Below, in pieces: positions 47,050 to 59,770 of a stretch of DNA of 64,000 nucleotides; positions within the stretch are counted from its first letter, which is position 1, and the number at the start of each line of letters is the position of its first letter. Made by a program: the position numbers and the translations under genes. Below the pieces are notes generated by a model. That model worked only from the letters and a program-made list of their open reading frames with translations, was not told the DNA's origin and ran no database searches. The stretch lies in NCBI RefSeq assembly GCF_029867415.1, contig NC_081180.1, positions 26,622,808 through 26,686,807 of the forward strand, given 5' to 3'. The DNA is from Vicia villosa (lineage: Eukaryota > Streptophyta > Magnoliopsida > Fabales > Fabaceae).

Positions 47050-49615
47050 CCAAATTCTTCTCATCTAAGTGAACTTTTGGATGTGTTGTATATTTTCCAA
47101 TTGCTCCAATATAATACACTAAGACGAGTCCCGAAAGAATATTGGAAAATATATTTGATATGAATCTCATCTTTGAGATATAATTTGACCATATAATTGG
47201 ATACTTGATTGCAGCCTGATAGGCTGATTATTAATTGAGAAAATAATTTTTCCAATATTAGGGAGAAAGATTAAGCGGCTGAAGAGTGAATCAAAAATTC
47301 AAATTAACAATTTAAAATAAATTGTTATCGTGATCCTCGTGTAAAAGTATATGGACAAGAAGTACAATCAGTGGCGGAGCCAGGAATTTTAGACAGCCTG
47401 GGCAAAAAGTTTACCCCACTAATTATTCATCTGTTTTAATTTTTACACCCTATTTTTTTATTAATTCTGCCCATAATTTTGTCTAGAAATCGACTATTAA
47501 GTCAGAGGAGTACAAAGAAAATAGGGGTTGAGCCCGGGATTGAGCCCGGGCGTGTGCCCGGGCTAGCTGGGCTCTAGAACCGCCCCTGAGTACAATATAT
47601 TTCTCATTTTCAAAGTTTATAAAACTAATTATCAGCCGCTAATACTCAAACCAAAGTAGATTCTTCTATTGGGAAATATAATATTATAAATGAGTTGAAA
47701 TCGTGCATGAAGTGTGGTAGCAAAATGGATCAAAATATTAAAATTTCTCTACAAGAAATTGAGGTAAATTAAAGATAACTCAAGTGAGGATATGAAAAAT
47801 CTAAGAGTACTATGACATAATTTATTTTTGAGTTTCAAAAGTGCTAACCATGTTTGTGAAATTTACGAAAATAAAGAGATCTCGATAAATTTTGTCATGA
47901 ATGAAATATGATGGAACCAAAATAAAGTCAATGTTGACAATGTCTTTGTATATAATATAGCGCTATAAAGATGATGACTAATAATGAGAATCATGAATTA
48001 AAGTCTATCAAAGATTTTAAACAAAGTGAGAATTGGCCAAAATAAACAAATTGTATTGAAGAAGAATTAAACTCACTTTACAAGCGAGTCGCTTTTGTAC
48101 CTGTAGTCTGAATACCTCGAGGTGTGAAATATAACTAAGTGTTTTGTGAAAAATCATGATAAGAATGGTGAAATTGTGAGATACAAAGCTTGATTAATTG
48201 CTCAATGATTTTCACAAAGACCTAAGATTGATTTTGATTAAACATATTTACCTGTATTGGATGCAACTAATTTTGGATAATTAATTAGTATTGTAGCACA
48301 TGAAGGGATTAATTTGAAAATGATGGACGTTATGACAACTTATTTTGTATGGTTCACTTGATAAGAACATTAAAATGAAACTCCCTGATGGGTTTAATAT
48401 ACCAGAGGCACATAATTTTGGATTTCGACAAAGCTACTCCATCAAAATAAACAAATCTCTCTATGAGCTAAAACCATGTGGATGTGTGTGGTATAATTGT
48501 CTTGGCAAATATTTGCTAAGAGAGATAAACAAATACTCCATCTTTCCTTGTATTTTTATTAAAATGTATGAAAAATAATTTGCTATAATAGATATTCATG
48601 TGGATGACATAAATATTATTGGAACTCTTAAAGAGTTTCTAGAAGCTATAAAATTTTTAAAGAAATTATTTGAGATAAAGGACTTGGGAAAGACAATTCC
48701 TTACGAGGCGAACATTTGGAAAATGGAATTTTTGTACACCAAGAAGGTTATATAGAAAAAGTGTTAAAATATTTTTATATGGACATATCTCGTATGTTAT
48801 ATTGCATAAGTGTTAAAACTTACATATGGACAAATCTCGTATGTTGCCTACCCCATTGATGTAATATTACTGGATTTGCAAAAGTTCCTTTAAAACAACG
48901 AGAAGAGGATGAAAAATCAGTTGATCCAATAGTACCATATCTTTGTGTAATTCAAACATCGATCTATCTTGCTAATTATACATGTCATGATATATCAATT
49001 TTGTCAATCTAATAGAAAGATATAGTTATTTCACCTACACGAAGATATTAGAACAGAGTTAAACATATATTTTGTTATCTTAGAAGTACAATAGACATGC
49101 GTTTATTTTATTTCAAAGTATCCAAATTAGAATTAATAGGTTATGTAGAAACATGTTACTTGTCAGATTCTCATAATGGTATATTCCGTAAATTATTTGT
49201 TTACTTGTGGTGGTATAACTATTTCATGGAGATCTGTGTAACAAACCATAACAACAACTTTATCTAATCGTGCAGAACTTTTAGCACTACAAGAAGCAAG
49301 TCGATAATGTGTTTGGTTGAGATCTCTAATTCAACACATACAAGAGACTTGTTGTTTTTCCTACGGAAAAATAAATACAACAACCATATATGAAGACATT
49401 ACTGCATGCACCGCTCCATTGAAATATGGTTACATTAAAAGGAGACTGAACAAAACACATTTCTCCAAAGTTCTTTTCGCTCATGATCTTTAGAAATGTG
49501 GTGATATAAGCATCCAACAAATTCGTTCATGTGATAATCTTCTAGACCATTTCTCAAAGTCCCTCCCAAATAGAAATTTTAACCAACTAGCATGGAAGAT
49601 TGATTTTCATCATTG
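47050..49615 (+). pseudogene. Copia E pol pseudogene
   Basis: Fragments in pol order: post-integrase region; RT entry (ELNSLYKRVAFVPVV, about 48060); YGSLDKNIKMKLPDGFN-IPEAH and INKSLYELKPCGCVWYN (48345-48520); VDDINIIGTPKELLEAIKFL (about 48600); RNase H and tail to 49615. Frameshifts and stops throughout. A hAT MITE interrupts it at 47369-47588. Confidence 0.8.
47369..47588. mobile_element. hAT MITE, 220 bp
   Basis: Ends CAGTGGCGGAGCCAGG and CAGGGGCGGTTCTAGA (right, reverse complement), with the 8-bp target duplication AGTACAAT at 47361-47368 and 47589-47596. GC-rich at its right end (repeated GCCCGGGC). Confidence 0.9.
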
Positions 49616-49636
49616 AAGAAATGATCGTTCAGTTAA

Positions 49637-50130
49637 GGGGGGAAATTAATTTATCTTAAATGAATATTGTACTCTCTTTTTTCACTAGATTTTATTTCAC
49701 TAGATTTTTTTTCACTGAGTTTTTTCTAGTAAGGTTTTAACGAGACATATCCTAAAGGAACATCCAATGGGAGTATTATGAATAATGGATGTTAAATATA
49801 ATTATCTCCCAAATAAGTTTCTTCCTTATTTGAAATAATTTGTATTGATTAGTAACGAGGCAATTCTCTAACAAAGAATGTTACACTCTTTTTCCTTCAC
49901 TGCGATTTTTTCCACAGACTTTTTCTAGTAAGATTTTAATGAGACATATTCCTGATGGATATTCATGGGAAATATTTTTAAATGGAATGATTATGGATGT
50001 CCATTAATAAAAGAATTTTATATTGATTCTTCATTCATAATATATGTCCTATAAATAGGACTCATACTGTATTTTAAATTGACATTGATAATGAGAACAA
50101 TACAATACACTATATTCTTATCCTTTCTCT

Positions 50131-50131
<1 letters not shown>
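49637..50131 (+). repeat. Copia E polypurine tract and LTR-like 3' end
   Basis: AAGGGGGGAAA (49637-49644 region) is followed by an LTR-like segment starting TGTACTCTC at about 49668. It contains TTCACTAGATTTT and CTAGTAAGGTTTTAACGAGA, repeated in diverged form near 49900-49980, and a TATAAATAG near 50052. The far end runs into the TA microsatellite and could not be fixed. Confidence 0.5.

Positions 50132-50208
<77 letters not shown>
50132..50208. repeat. (TA)n microsatellite
   Basis: About 77 bp of uninterrupted TA at the end of the copia E LTR-like region. Confidence 0.95.
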
Positions 50209-50211
<3 letters not shown>

Positions 50212-51423
50212 CCCCTTCAAAATATTGGACTTGATTTTCCATTGAGAGGGGTATTAGGCTCACTTTTTTCCCTTATATCACATAAAGCTCTTTCGTTACT
50301 CGTGGTTCCTATAACACAGGGAATTGAAAAACTTCTTGAACCTTTTTGCTTGTGCGATAATTTATTTTGAATTATAGCACTGCATTCTTCAGTCAGCGTT
50401 AATTTATCATTGTATTCAAGGGAATTTGAGATAACGACTCTGTAAAAGGGATTAGTGGTTTATATGGCGGAAGATCAACAAATGGTTCTCCTTTTCTTCT
50501 CCCACAATATCACTAGTTGTTTTCCACTCCTTAAAGTGATAAAATTCAAATGTCATTTAGGGTTTGGTTTAGACAGCCAAAAAAATATTCTAGAAGAAAC
50601 ACACTTGTTGTTACACCACTTGGGAGATTTAAGGAACCACCATTTTGTTGTGTGTGGCCATTGAATCATTTTTAAATGCTAGTTGTTTGGATTTGGCCAT
50701 AAATAAAGTTCTTCATCATAATTTTGAGGTTGGACTTTTGGGGAGCGTCAACGCCCTTTTGTTCTTAGAATCCAGGTGGTCTAGCTGCTTGTTAGAAAGG
50801 GTTAATTCCAAATTGGAGAGTTGTTCTTATAGAAAAAATTAAGGTAGTCTCTCCATCCAAAAGTATAAGTGTTAAGAGTTGTATAAGCTTAACTAGACTG
50901 TCTAATTACTTTTTAAAATTATTAATTGGAATGGTTAGCTAAAATTTAATGAGGTGAATAAAAAGATTTTTATTTTGGTCTGCATATTTGTATTAGGTGT
51001 TGTTGATAGTTTTTGTTTAAGATTGTTTCTTGTGACAGGAGCATCTATAACGAAGGAAGACAGGTTTGTTATTTAATACTGCATACAAAACCATCGTCCA
51101 TCACTAGAGCAAATTGCAATGTAACAAGTTAATCAATCCAAGCAAAACTGTTTTTTACAAACTTGTAATTATTTCCTGTCATTGGTGACAGTTTTAGCTA
51201 ATCACACTGTAAAACAACATACACATGCCTAATGACAGTGAAACCTTCATCTAGCTAATGCCTCTTTCTAAATAAACGGTATAAATCATTTAATAGTCAG
51301 ATTTCTCAAAACCACGCTTAGATACCAAAGATCTCGAATCTCTTCTACCACAAGTGAAGCAATTAGGTCCTCAACCTACAATCTCAATGGTCAATTGATC
51401 ATCAAGAAATCGCACATTTTCTA
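50209..51423. other. Region downstream of the methyltransferase, no recognised gene
   Basis: Open frames at 50455-50842 show no family signature. It should hold the methyltransferase 3' UTR and terminator at its right end, but no polyadenylation site could be assigned. Confidence 0.5.
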
Positions 51424-54234
51424 TCAACCATCAACAAACAATGCATCAAGGAGGTTTGAAGATGAATAGCTACTCTCGGTCTCCTCAAAGAAACCATTGG
51501 CGGCATTTTCTCTTTTGGCTTTACGCTCTTCGATGATAGAATCGTCTGTTTCCGTGCAGTAATTTCGTCGACCCTGTTTCGCTGGTTTTTCTGCCACAAC
51601 AAATTTATTTCCATCACGAGATCTCTCAGCAAAACCTGCCCAGACTGACAAAAAAAAAGGGAACACGTTAGAAACTACAAGATTTAGTTGGGATGGATCA
51701 GTTTACCTGAAATTGAAAAGTAAATGAATGTAATTGGAATGAATAATCCATAAAACTGTCTGAAATATAACTTTCCAAAATCATAATGTAAAATGAAAAA
51801 AAACGAGCACATACACAACAAAAGGAACCCACATCCACGAAGGAAGTACTGCTAAAACAGTCATTTATTATCATTTAGCCCGGCTTGCACCAGTTAAAGA
51901 GTAATTTATGTTGAATAGCAATTGTTCCAAAACCAAACCATAAGCACACTGGAACTAGTGTTTGACAACAAGAACACAATTTGGTGCTGCGAAACTCTAA
52001 AAATGACAAGGTTTAGGGACAGGTTGGGTCCATTGTGACATTTTAGTTGAGCAATAGCAACTCAAACTTGGCTCCATTGTGACATTTTAGTTGAGCAATA
52101 GAAACTCAAACTGTTCTTTCAAATCTCTCCTAGGGGTGCAATAGCAAATCATAAACATTTCCATGATGTTCTGTCATAGGGGTGCGTTTAATACAAGCAC
52201 TACCACTAAAATTCCCCACTAAATAGGACTAGCTACATGGATTAGATGATGATGATATACTATCTTGTCAATAACTTATTGTACTGACTAAAAAAAATAT
52301 GCATTGTTTTTTGGTCGTGCTATAATAGGCATGGGAAATTCTGCATTTGAGTATGTGTACAATTAAGAGTTATCAATGGTAGACTGTGGAAAATAGTGAA
52401 ACGTTAACTATCCATTATGTAAGCATGTAGCATTGAAAGCAAACAGCGGTTGAAATAAGTCAATTATATATAAAGAAAAGGCATGTTGCATACAAATAAA
52501 AAAGAAAATGGAGACAAGCATAAGTCACATATTGAAAGATTTACATATTACGGCGAGTATAGGATTGGTACTCAGTGACTCTTCTGTTTTTCTATTTTAA
52601 AAATAAGCCATGTTTGTCAGACATGCAGACTCCTCAATTGTATCGTTTTTAAAATCATATTGTTCTCTCTGTTCTGCTATTGCTGCTAAATCCACTAGAA
52701 GAAACTGGAATAGCAGCTGCTACTTTCTTAATCGTGAAACTGGGACAGCGTCATAGTTTATTAAAATCCACTATGCTATAGTGTCAGTTGTTTGGCAATC
52801 ATGGTGTATGTTGTTTAGTTTAACTATTGTTGAAAACTCATTCACGAACTTTTCACCCTATACTAAATTACACTAAAAAATGTCCCTCTATGTTAACCAA
52901 CACACTCATAAAATGGAAATTTTAGTGATCTCTTGAGCATAAACCCGGGTGCTTGTTAACCAGAAGCTCCTTATTTTTTCATCTTTTAACCTCATGAAGA
53001 AAATTCAACAACTGCTGAAAGGTATATAAACATGGCATGAATCCCCAAGTTGACTGTTGAAGATTCATCACCACACCAACAAACAACAACAACCAAGTCT
53101 TATCCCCTTAAGTGGAGTCAGCTACATGGATCAACTTCTGTCATAATGTTCTATCCAGAACCATTCTTCTATCCAAATTGTTTATCTCAAGATCTTAATA
53201 ATTTTTCTTATAGTTTTTCTAGGTATTCTTCTACTTCTAGTTGTTTAACTCATCTCCATCTGATGTACTCTCCTTACCATTGAATCTTCTTTCTACATGC
53301 TCAAACCACCTGAATCTATTTTCCACCATCTTTTCTACTATAGGTGCTACCGCAACACTCTCTCTAATATTGTCATTTTTATTCTTATCAAGTCTAGTCT
53401 TACCACACATCCAATGCAATATCCTCATCTCTCCTCCGCTAGTTTTATTCTCGTATTAATTCTTATCCGTCCAAAAGTAGAGTCAAATTCAAAAGTGATT
53501 CTGAAGACTTAAAACTGATTTTTATATGTTTGCAGACTCTCAAATAGAATTGATTTGACTCTGGGGATTATTCTAACAAAAAGCCAGAACTTTCAAATAT
53601 GACTTCTGCACTCAAATTTATTGTTCAATTTACTCACTTTCTCGCTTGATTATATGCAAACATAAATCATTTTTGCCTAACTCTCTTTTAACTCAAATCA
53701 ATTTTATAATATCAATTCATTAAAAACTCGCAAATTAGTCACTAAAAAATATAAAATATCATCATTATAAAAAATGAAAATCAATAAAATAAAAATACCT
53801 CCAAATTGATGCAGTACAATCGAAGCAGCAACAGTAACATTCAACGACGCAGTACCACACCCATACTGCGGAATATAAACAAAAAAATCACAAATCTCAC
53901 ACTCCTTACTAGAAAGACCACTACCCTCGTTCCCAAGCAAAAAAGCAGTACTTCTCTTGAACGGATGCTGATTAACCGGTAGAGCATCGTGCGTGATCTC
54001 AACGCCGCAGATATCACAGTCTTTGTCCTTGAGAAACTGTCGAGCTTCTTGAAGCGAGTGAAAATGGCGAAATCGGAGATGGTTTGAGGAACCGTGGTTG
54101 CCGAAACTGTTGAAATCTCTACGACCGACGAGGATTAGTTCGGATACGCCGAATGCTGTTGCGCTTCGGGCTAGTGTTCCGACATTGTGTCTCTTTGCTA
54201 TGTTGTGTACCACTACGTAGCTTTCTAACGCCAT
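51424..54234 (-). CDS. SpoU/TrmH-family RNA 2'-O-ribose methyltransferase, two exons
   Basis: Exon 1 is 54234-53799 (ATG at 54234) and exon 2 is 51644-51424; a G|TC split codon joins FG to VWAGF. Total 657 nt, 218 aa. The trefoil-knot SPOUT motifs are complete: motif 1 HNVGTLARSATAFGVSELIL, motif 2 LLGNEGSGLS, motif 3 IPQYGCGTASLNVTVAASIV. The enzyme transfers methyl from S-adenosylmethionine to a ribose 2'-OH in tRNA or rRNA. No targeting peptide is obvious, and the substrate cannot be told from sequence. The C-terminal tail (NKFVVAEKPAKQG...) is charged and low-complexity. The 2.15-kb intron carries a LINE remnant. It is head-to-head with the exon at 54351. Confidence 0.93.
52029..52115. 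repeat. 44-bp tandem duplication in the methyltransferase intron
   Basis: TCCATTGTGACATTTTAGTT-GAGCAATAGCAACTCAAAC occurs twice with one change. No function seen. Confidence 0.85.
53085..53460 (-). pseudogene. RTE-type LINE 3' remnant in the intron
   Basis: Minus strand reads MRILHWMCGKTRLDKNKNDN and APIVEKMVENRFRWFEHVER, the conserved tail of plant RTE-like non-LTR elements. It ends toward 53085 with CTACATGTAGCTGACTCC-like text and a TTG-repeat tail (plus strand CAACAACAACAACC). Same strand as the host gene. Confidence 0.75.
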
Positions 54235-54350
54235 TTTGTTGTTGTTGAATTCAATTTTGATTCTCTGTTATTGCTTTTGGAAGAGTGGAAATTGCACGAG
54301 CAAGGTAACGATTTGTGGAAGGTGTTTGTTTGTTTGATTGTTGCAGAAAA
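54235..54350. promoter_or_regulatory. Short divergent promoter region
   Basis: Only 116 bp separate the two opposed ATGs, so 5' UTRs or promoter elements must overlap. No TATA box was seen on either strand. Confidence 0.45.
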
Positions 54351-54482
54351 ATGGCTTCGGCGTTAACCAGGGTTTCCCACTTCTCACCCCACTACCAAAT
54401 TTCAACGATTAAGTCAAAAGTCAAAACTACCCTTTCTTTCGGTTCTTTTGGATCCACCTTTGCTCCGGCCCAAACTTACTTG
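54351..54482 (+). pseudogene. Divergent gene, first exon only
   Basis: ATG preceded by GCAGAAAA; frame MASALTRVSHFSPHYQISTI then KSKVKTTLSFGSFGST. It is rich in Ser, Thr and basic residues with few acidic ones, like a plastid or mitochondrial targeting peptide. After about 54482 the frame enters a GT/T-rich stretch that looks intronic (possible donor ACTT|GTGTGT). The next exon is not found before the Ogre insertion at 54692 or after it, to 64000. Family unknown; probably truncated, unless very distant exons exist. Confidence 0.45.
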
Positions 54483-56233
54483 TGTGTGTGTGTTTTTTTT
54501 TTTTATTTTAGGGAGTTCTTCTATCCAATCCTAAATAATGAAAAAGCATTTTAAGAAAATTTTTCTTCAAAAATCGAAAATGTATTTTCAAACGCATCCT
54601 GATCATACCAAAATACGGCCCAATATATGATCACTCTATTTCTTTCCTAAAATTTAATCTAGATATGCATATTTGGATCACCCCATACATTTGTCATACC
54701 CTAATTTTGACCCCCCCCTGAGATGTCATATCTTTATAACTTTTCATCAAAGTCAAAGCAGATACTCAGAGCAGTCACTTATTCATCTGGTACTTAGTCG
54801 AGGGTGTTCAGGAATAAAAGAGCTCAGGCAAAGGATAAATCAGTAAAAGGGATGGTTTCTAACACAACCATGGGACTCCAAAGCTTCATTCTATTCACCT
54901 ATGATTGATTAGATACCCATCACCTGGACTCAGGATTGCTTACTTCACCAGTCTAGGGTTTTGAGCCCATCAAGGACTAAAATCAGGGATCACATTTGGG
55001 AAACCCTAAAAAGCTCAAGGGCAACACTCAAAGGCTTCAATCATCCTCAAATGATCCATATAACAACATCCATTGGGCATCACACCTCAATTCAAGAACC
55101 ACAGTCATTAATTTCATATGGTCGACAATTAGGGTTTTTGACCTAATTCACCTGGATAGTTGACATTTAATCAGGACATGAACCCAAAACTCAAAACATG
55201 GTTCAAGAACTTCTATTACCTCAACATAGTCCATTCATATCATTCACTTGAGGAGGAGGACTTGGTTCATCACAAAAGTCCAAAATCCCACTTCATCTGA
55301 AAAAGTCAACTATACAAGATCACCTTTGACTTTTAGGGTTTTTGGTCAAACCATGACTTTTAAGGATCAATATCATCAATATATGATTATTAAAGTCATT
55401 TGACCAAAGAAATTCAAGAAAATTCACCAAGGATCAAAAAGTCGGGAATTAGGGTTTTTAAGGGCATTGTGGGAACTCAAAATTTCACCTACACAACTAA
55501 AAAAACTTCCAACATGAAAGTTGTAGATCTTATAAAATAAAACAACATCTTACATAGCAACTTTTTTCAAAAGATCAAGCATTTAAGAGATTTGGAATTT
55601 TGAAGCTTTAGGTCATAAAAACTTGGAAATTTTTCTAAGTGTTTTTAACCTAGTTTTCTTCCAACTTTGGGCTCATTTTTCACAATTTTCCCAAATGATT
55701 CTGAAGAAACCCAAAACTAATGATTTGAAGTAGATGTTTAGGGCTTTCCAAATTATGCTCAACCTTCTCCAAATTCATTTTGAGCTAGGAGTTATGCTTG
55801 TTCAAAGTTGGCCTCATGAAGTAAAATTATAGGTCATGCATCATTTTGGAACTTTGCAATTTTGTGCATATAACCTCACTTATGGATGTTACACGGCCCA
55901 TAACACATCTGCAAACATGCCATGCATTCACTTTCACCATAGCATGAAGATTGAAGAAGATTCCCAAAACAAGAACATGTGATTATGTAATGATTACATT
56001 TGGGAATTTATGGCAAATTGATGAATCATCAAAGGAATCTTCCCACCAACCAATTAGAGCTCATTCTGCATCAGAAATGTCCCCTAAGATCAGATGGAAT
56101 CAATGGATAGGGAGCTAGCTCGAAAATGCAATGATCACACTTGGATATTCTTTGAAATTTCTTCATGCTTAAGGTACCAAGTTAACCTCATTAAGCAAGC
56201 TCACTACAGCCAATTGCTCTGCATCCATTTGCC

Positions 56234-56241
56234 TATAAATA
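56234..56241 (+). promoter_or_regulatory. Ogre 2 LTR TATA box candidate
   Basis: TATAAATA followed by ACAAGTGCATTCCTCAG at a typical start distance, 1.54 kb into the LTR. Positional assignment only. Confidence 0.5.
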
Positions 56242-57140
56242 CAAGTGCATTCCTCAGTATTAGACACACCAAAGCAACTCCAATTCTTGCTTTCTCTTTC
56301 TCTCCCTCATGCTTACCAGGGCTCTTCTTTGAAAAGTAAGCATTCTAACATCTCAAAGGGGTTCATTTGAGGTGATCCAAGCACCTGGATCACTTCTGTA
56401 AGTAGAGGAACACCATTGTTGCTCTCGTTTTGAAGCTTATGCAGTTGGAGGTCCATGGAGTAATTCAGAAGGTGTCAAGCGAATCTAAGTGTTCAAACAC
56501 GTTCCTTAGGGTGTGGTGAAGCTATCCAGATGGCTGCAGCTCATCTGTAACTGCAAATTCATCAACCTCCATGTTCACTTGAAGCTCAATTTGAAGAGTC
56601 GATTTGGACGATTCAGAGGGATTCAAGTCATAATAAGTGTTCAGTTAGCATCACTGAGTCCCCAGGAAGCTTTTAGGATCACTCACACAAGCCCAGGTGT
56701 TCCTCATCATCCTCACGACCTCCATTTTCAGAGGTATTTTTTCAAACTCTACCTCACTTATTCAAGTACTCTTTCTTATATATCTCGATACCAGTTTGTT
56801 TAGCATCATCAGAGGATTAAAAACCCTCTATCATCATTCATTTATTCATCATATCCATCATTTAATTTTAAATTTAGGGTTCATACGTTCTTCGTGTTTT
56901 CTGAGAAATTAGGTAGCTCTAGTTAATATACATAGATATTAGTTACATATTTGGATTCGTGAGAAAATTTGGAGCGAAATTCATGTTTACACCATCACGT
57001 TTGATTGAGAAACGAGCAAGTTCAGAAATTCAAAAATGGAGAGCTTGAGGTTGAAGATGAAGATGGTGAGTGGCGCCATTTTTGAATTCTCAGGGGAGAG
57101 TTTAAAATATAATTAACTGAAAGTGTGTTTTAAACGAATA

Positions 57141-57220
57141 CATCGTTTAGCTCACTTGGTCACATGCGCTTCCACTCTCTCTTGCCACAAGGTCTGGGGT
57201 TCGATCCCCCCTCAGACCTT
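57141..57220 (+). ncRNA. tRNA-like module 1 in the Ogre 2 LTR
   Basis: A box TAGCTCACTTGG (about 57148-57159) and B box GGTTCGATCC (about 57198-57208). The T-arm is a perfect GGGG-TTCGATC-CCCC hairpin, extended by AAGGTCTG/CAGACCTT. A TTTTGTTTTT terminator-like run follows. A full cloverleaf was not established. Confidence 0.5.
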
Positions 57221-57290
57221 TTGTTTTTATTTTTCATTTTTACACGCGTGCTTCACATATAAACAACTGGAACCACTCTTTAGTCACACT

Positions 57291-57362
57291 GAGCATGTAG
57301 CTCAGTTGGCTTTGTTTTGTGTGGTAACCATGAGAGCGTGAGTTCAAGCCTTGGTGGAGACA
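57291..57362 (+). ncRNA. tRNA-like module 2 in the Ogre 2 LTR
   Basis: Perfect A box TAGCTCAGTTGG (57298-57309) and near-perfect B box GAGTTCAAGCC (57340-57350) in a tRNA-sized 72-nt segment, followed 12 nt later by a T7 run. It lies about 80 bp from module 1. Its sequence is unlike the Ogre 1 module. Confidence 0.5.
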
Positions 57363-59033
57363 AATCCTTATTTTTTTATCACCTTTCTCACTTATTTTCT
57401 TCACAACTTCACACAATTGTTTCACCTATTAAACTAATTCATTTTAACTTCATTTTTTACACACTTGTTAATAAATATATCTATTTTATGAGCAATCAAA
57501 AAATCACAAAAAAATATTATTTATTTCATGTATTTTTATTAGGTTTAAAAGGGTGTATTTTTAATACTTCAAATATATGTTTTCCTTTGTTTTTTTAACC
57601 TAATTATTGTATGAATAAATTTGTGATAAAACCCTAAGTCATTTAGGTCTTAATTAGGTTTAGATTCCATCTTTACTCTAATTAAGTTGACTTTTGTCAA
57701 AATTCAAACCGTTTTCATATTTCAAAGTAAATAGACGATCGAGGTTTTCAAACAACAGAACCTCGCATCTTCTCAACTGTTTCTCATAAAACAGTAAATA
57801 AAGTACTGGGCCTCTAATAGAGTGTAAGTCCCAACCCCCTCTTTTATTTTACAAATAATCAACTGTTTTCACAACAGTAATCATTTCAAATCACAAATCA
57901 TTTTCAACTATTTTTACAACCAGTACTATAAAGTACTGGGCCTCTAATAGAGTGTAAGTCCCAGCACCTTTTTCTTTTCTTAGTTTGTTTTCAAAAAACT
58001 GTATTTACAAAATCCTCTTTCTGTTTTCAAAACATTCTTCTGGTATTTGAAGGGCATTATTCCCGGTGAAACTCTTCAGATACCTATGTGACCTTTGTCC
58101 ATCTTCACTTCTTCTGTTTTCAAAAACCCTTAACTGTTTATCATAAATATTCAACTATCATCAATAAAATTGTTGGTAAGGCTTTGTACATACTTCTTCA
58201 AAGACCTCCACTCCATCCAGGTTAGGCTTTACAAGCTTTCAATTTACAGTCTTTATTTAAATTACTGTCAAATATAGAACTGTTTATATATTGTTTAGAA
58301 CTACGTCTGAGTGTAAACCCTAGGACAGTTAAACTATATATATATATATATATATTATAGGAATATGGCTTATGATTGAGAATGTCTTCCCGGTGAAGGC
58401 TCTTTCCTAATTAGAAATCTTTAGCTAAAACCCTCAAGATGAATTATTCTCGGTGAAACATCTTGAAAAAGCCTTAGAACAAAAACTAGGACACATCCAC
58501 CCAAAGAGGAATTATTCCCGGTGAAACCTCTTGCTCATTTGCCTAGAGCCAAAATAAGTTCAAAACCACATAGCTTTCTCTTTTGCTACAACAAGGACCC
58601 TCGATGACGCTCGATTAGCCTCCTCTTGGGCTTTGTACAAGGACCCACAGGCTTCTTAAAAGCATTTCCAGCTTCCTCTTGAGCTTTTATACATGGACCC
58701 ATCAGGTTTCTTATAAACATATGAACAGGTCTTTAGTTACCTTTTAGCCTATCCTGGTGAGTTTCTTCCACTTTAAACCAGACTTTAAACAAGCTAAGAT
58801 TGTCTCAATCTCATATTGAGTACACTTTTTGGAATGAGAGACATGGACAGTTTCTGTCACCCTTATCTTCATCAACCTTCCTTAGCAGAGTCTAGGATCC
58901 ATATTTGCTTATCCTCAGCAAGAGTCAGCCTTAATCTTGGGCTTTAAAACAAGAAGTCTCCACTAGATAATCTTTCTGCCATTTTAATAAAAACTCCTGG
59001 AAAGGGTTAGCCTCCAAATCACAGTCAATAAAA

Positions 59034-59280
59034 AGAGTCAAAACCCCTGGAAAGAGTTAGCCTCCAAAAACATAAAGAAAAAATCCAGTCTTTTAATAGA
59101 CAATTTCACCAGCTGAGTCAAAACCCCTGGAAAGGGTTAGCCTCCAAAAACATAAAGAAAAAATCCAGTCTTTTAATAGACAATTTCACCAGCTGAGTCA
59201 AAACCCCTGGAAAGGGTTAGCCTCCAAAAAACATAAAGAAAAATCAGTCTTTTAATAGATAAATCCTCCAGTAGAATAAA
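59034..59280. repeat. About 80-bp tandem repeat, three units
   Basis: Units of GAGTCAAAACCCCTGGAAAG...AGTCTTTTAATAGACAATTT in the Ogre 2 LTR, highly similar to each other. Confidence 0.9.
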
Positions 59281-59310
59281 ACTCCCCCAGTGAGTCCTTT
59301 ATCATTAAGT

Positions 59311-59770
59311 AGCCACAACCTTGGGCTTTGTACAAGGCAGATAAACCACATTTCCTGTGTCAAAGATTCATAATCTCAAGGATCTTTTCCCCATAGAATC
59401 CTCCATACTCAGTTTCTTTAAAAGTCCACCACAACCTTGGGCTTTGTACAAGGCAGAAAATAATGTTTTCCCTAGCCAAAGTAGCCACAACCTTGGGCTT
59501 CATACAAGGCACAAATTAATAACTTCCCCAGTTGAAAGTCAGCCACAACCTTGGGCTTTGTACAAGGCACACAAAAATAGAGTCATCCATAGTCTTCAAA
59601 ATTCAGTTTTTTTCCTCAGCAGTCAGCCACAACCTTGGGCTTCATACAAGGCATAAAATAGAGTCTCCCTAAGTAGAGTCAGCCACAATTCTGGGCTTTG
59701 TACAGAACACCAAATAAAACCCATAAAATAAACACTCTCCAACTAGAGTCAGCCTCAATTCTGGGCTTTG
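59311..59770. repeat. Interspersed 26-bp motif array
   Basis: CCACAACCTTGGGCTTTGTA-CAAGGC recurs at least seven times with spacers of 40-80 bp. A spurious open frame (PQPWALYKA repeats) results. Confidence 0.85.

Noticed and set aside
50455..50842. Small host gene downstream of the methyltransferase
   Set aside because: Frames are short, overlap with stops, and match no family I know.
57141..57362. Functional tRNA genes
   Set aside because: Acceptor stems and anticodon arms do not pair convincingly; kept only as tRNA-like modules.
59357..59656. 99-aa frame with PQPWALYKA repeats
   Set aside because: Follows from the 26-bp LTR repeat; no homology and no promoter logic.
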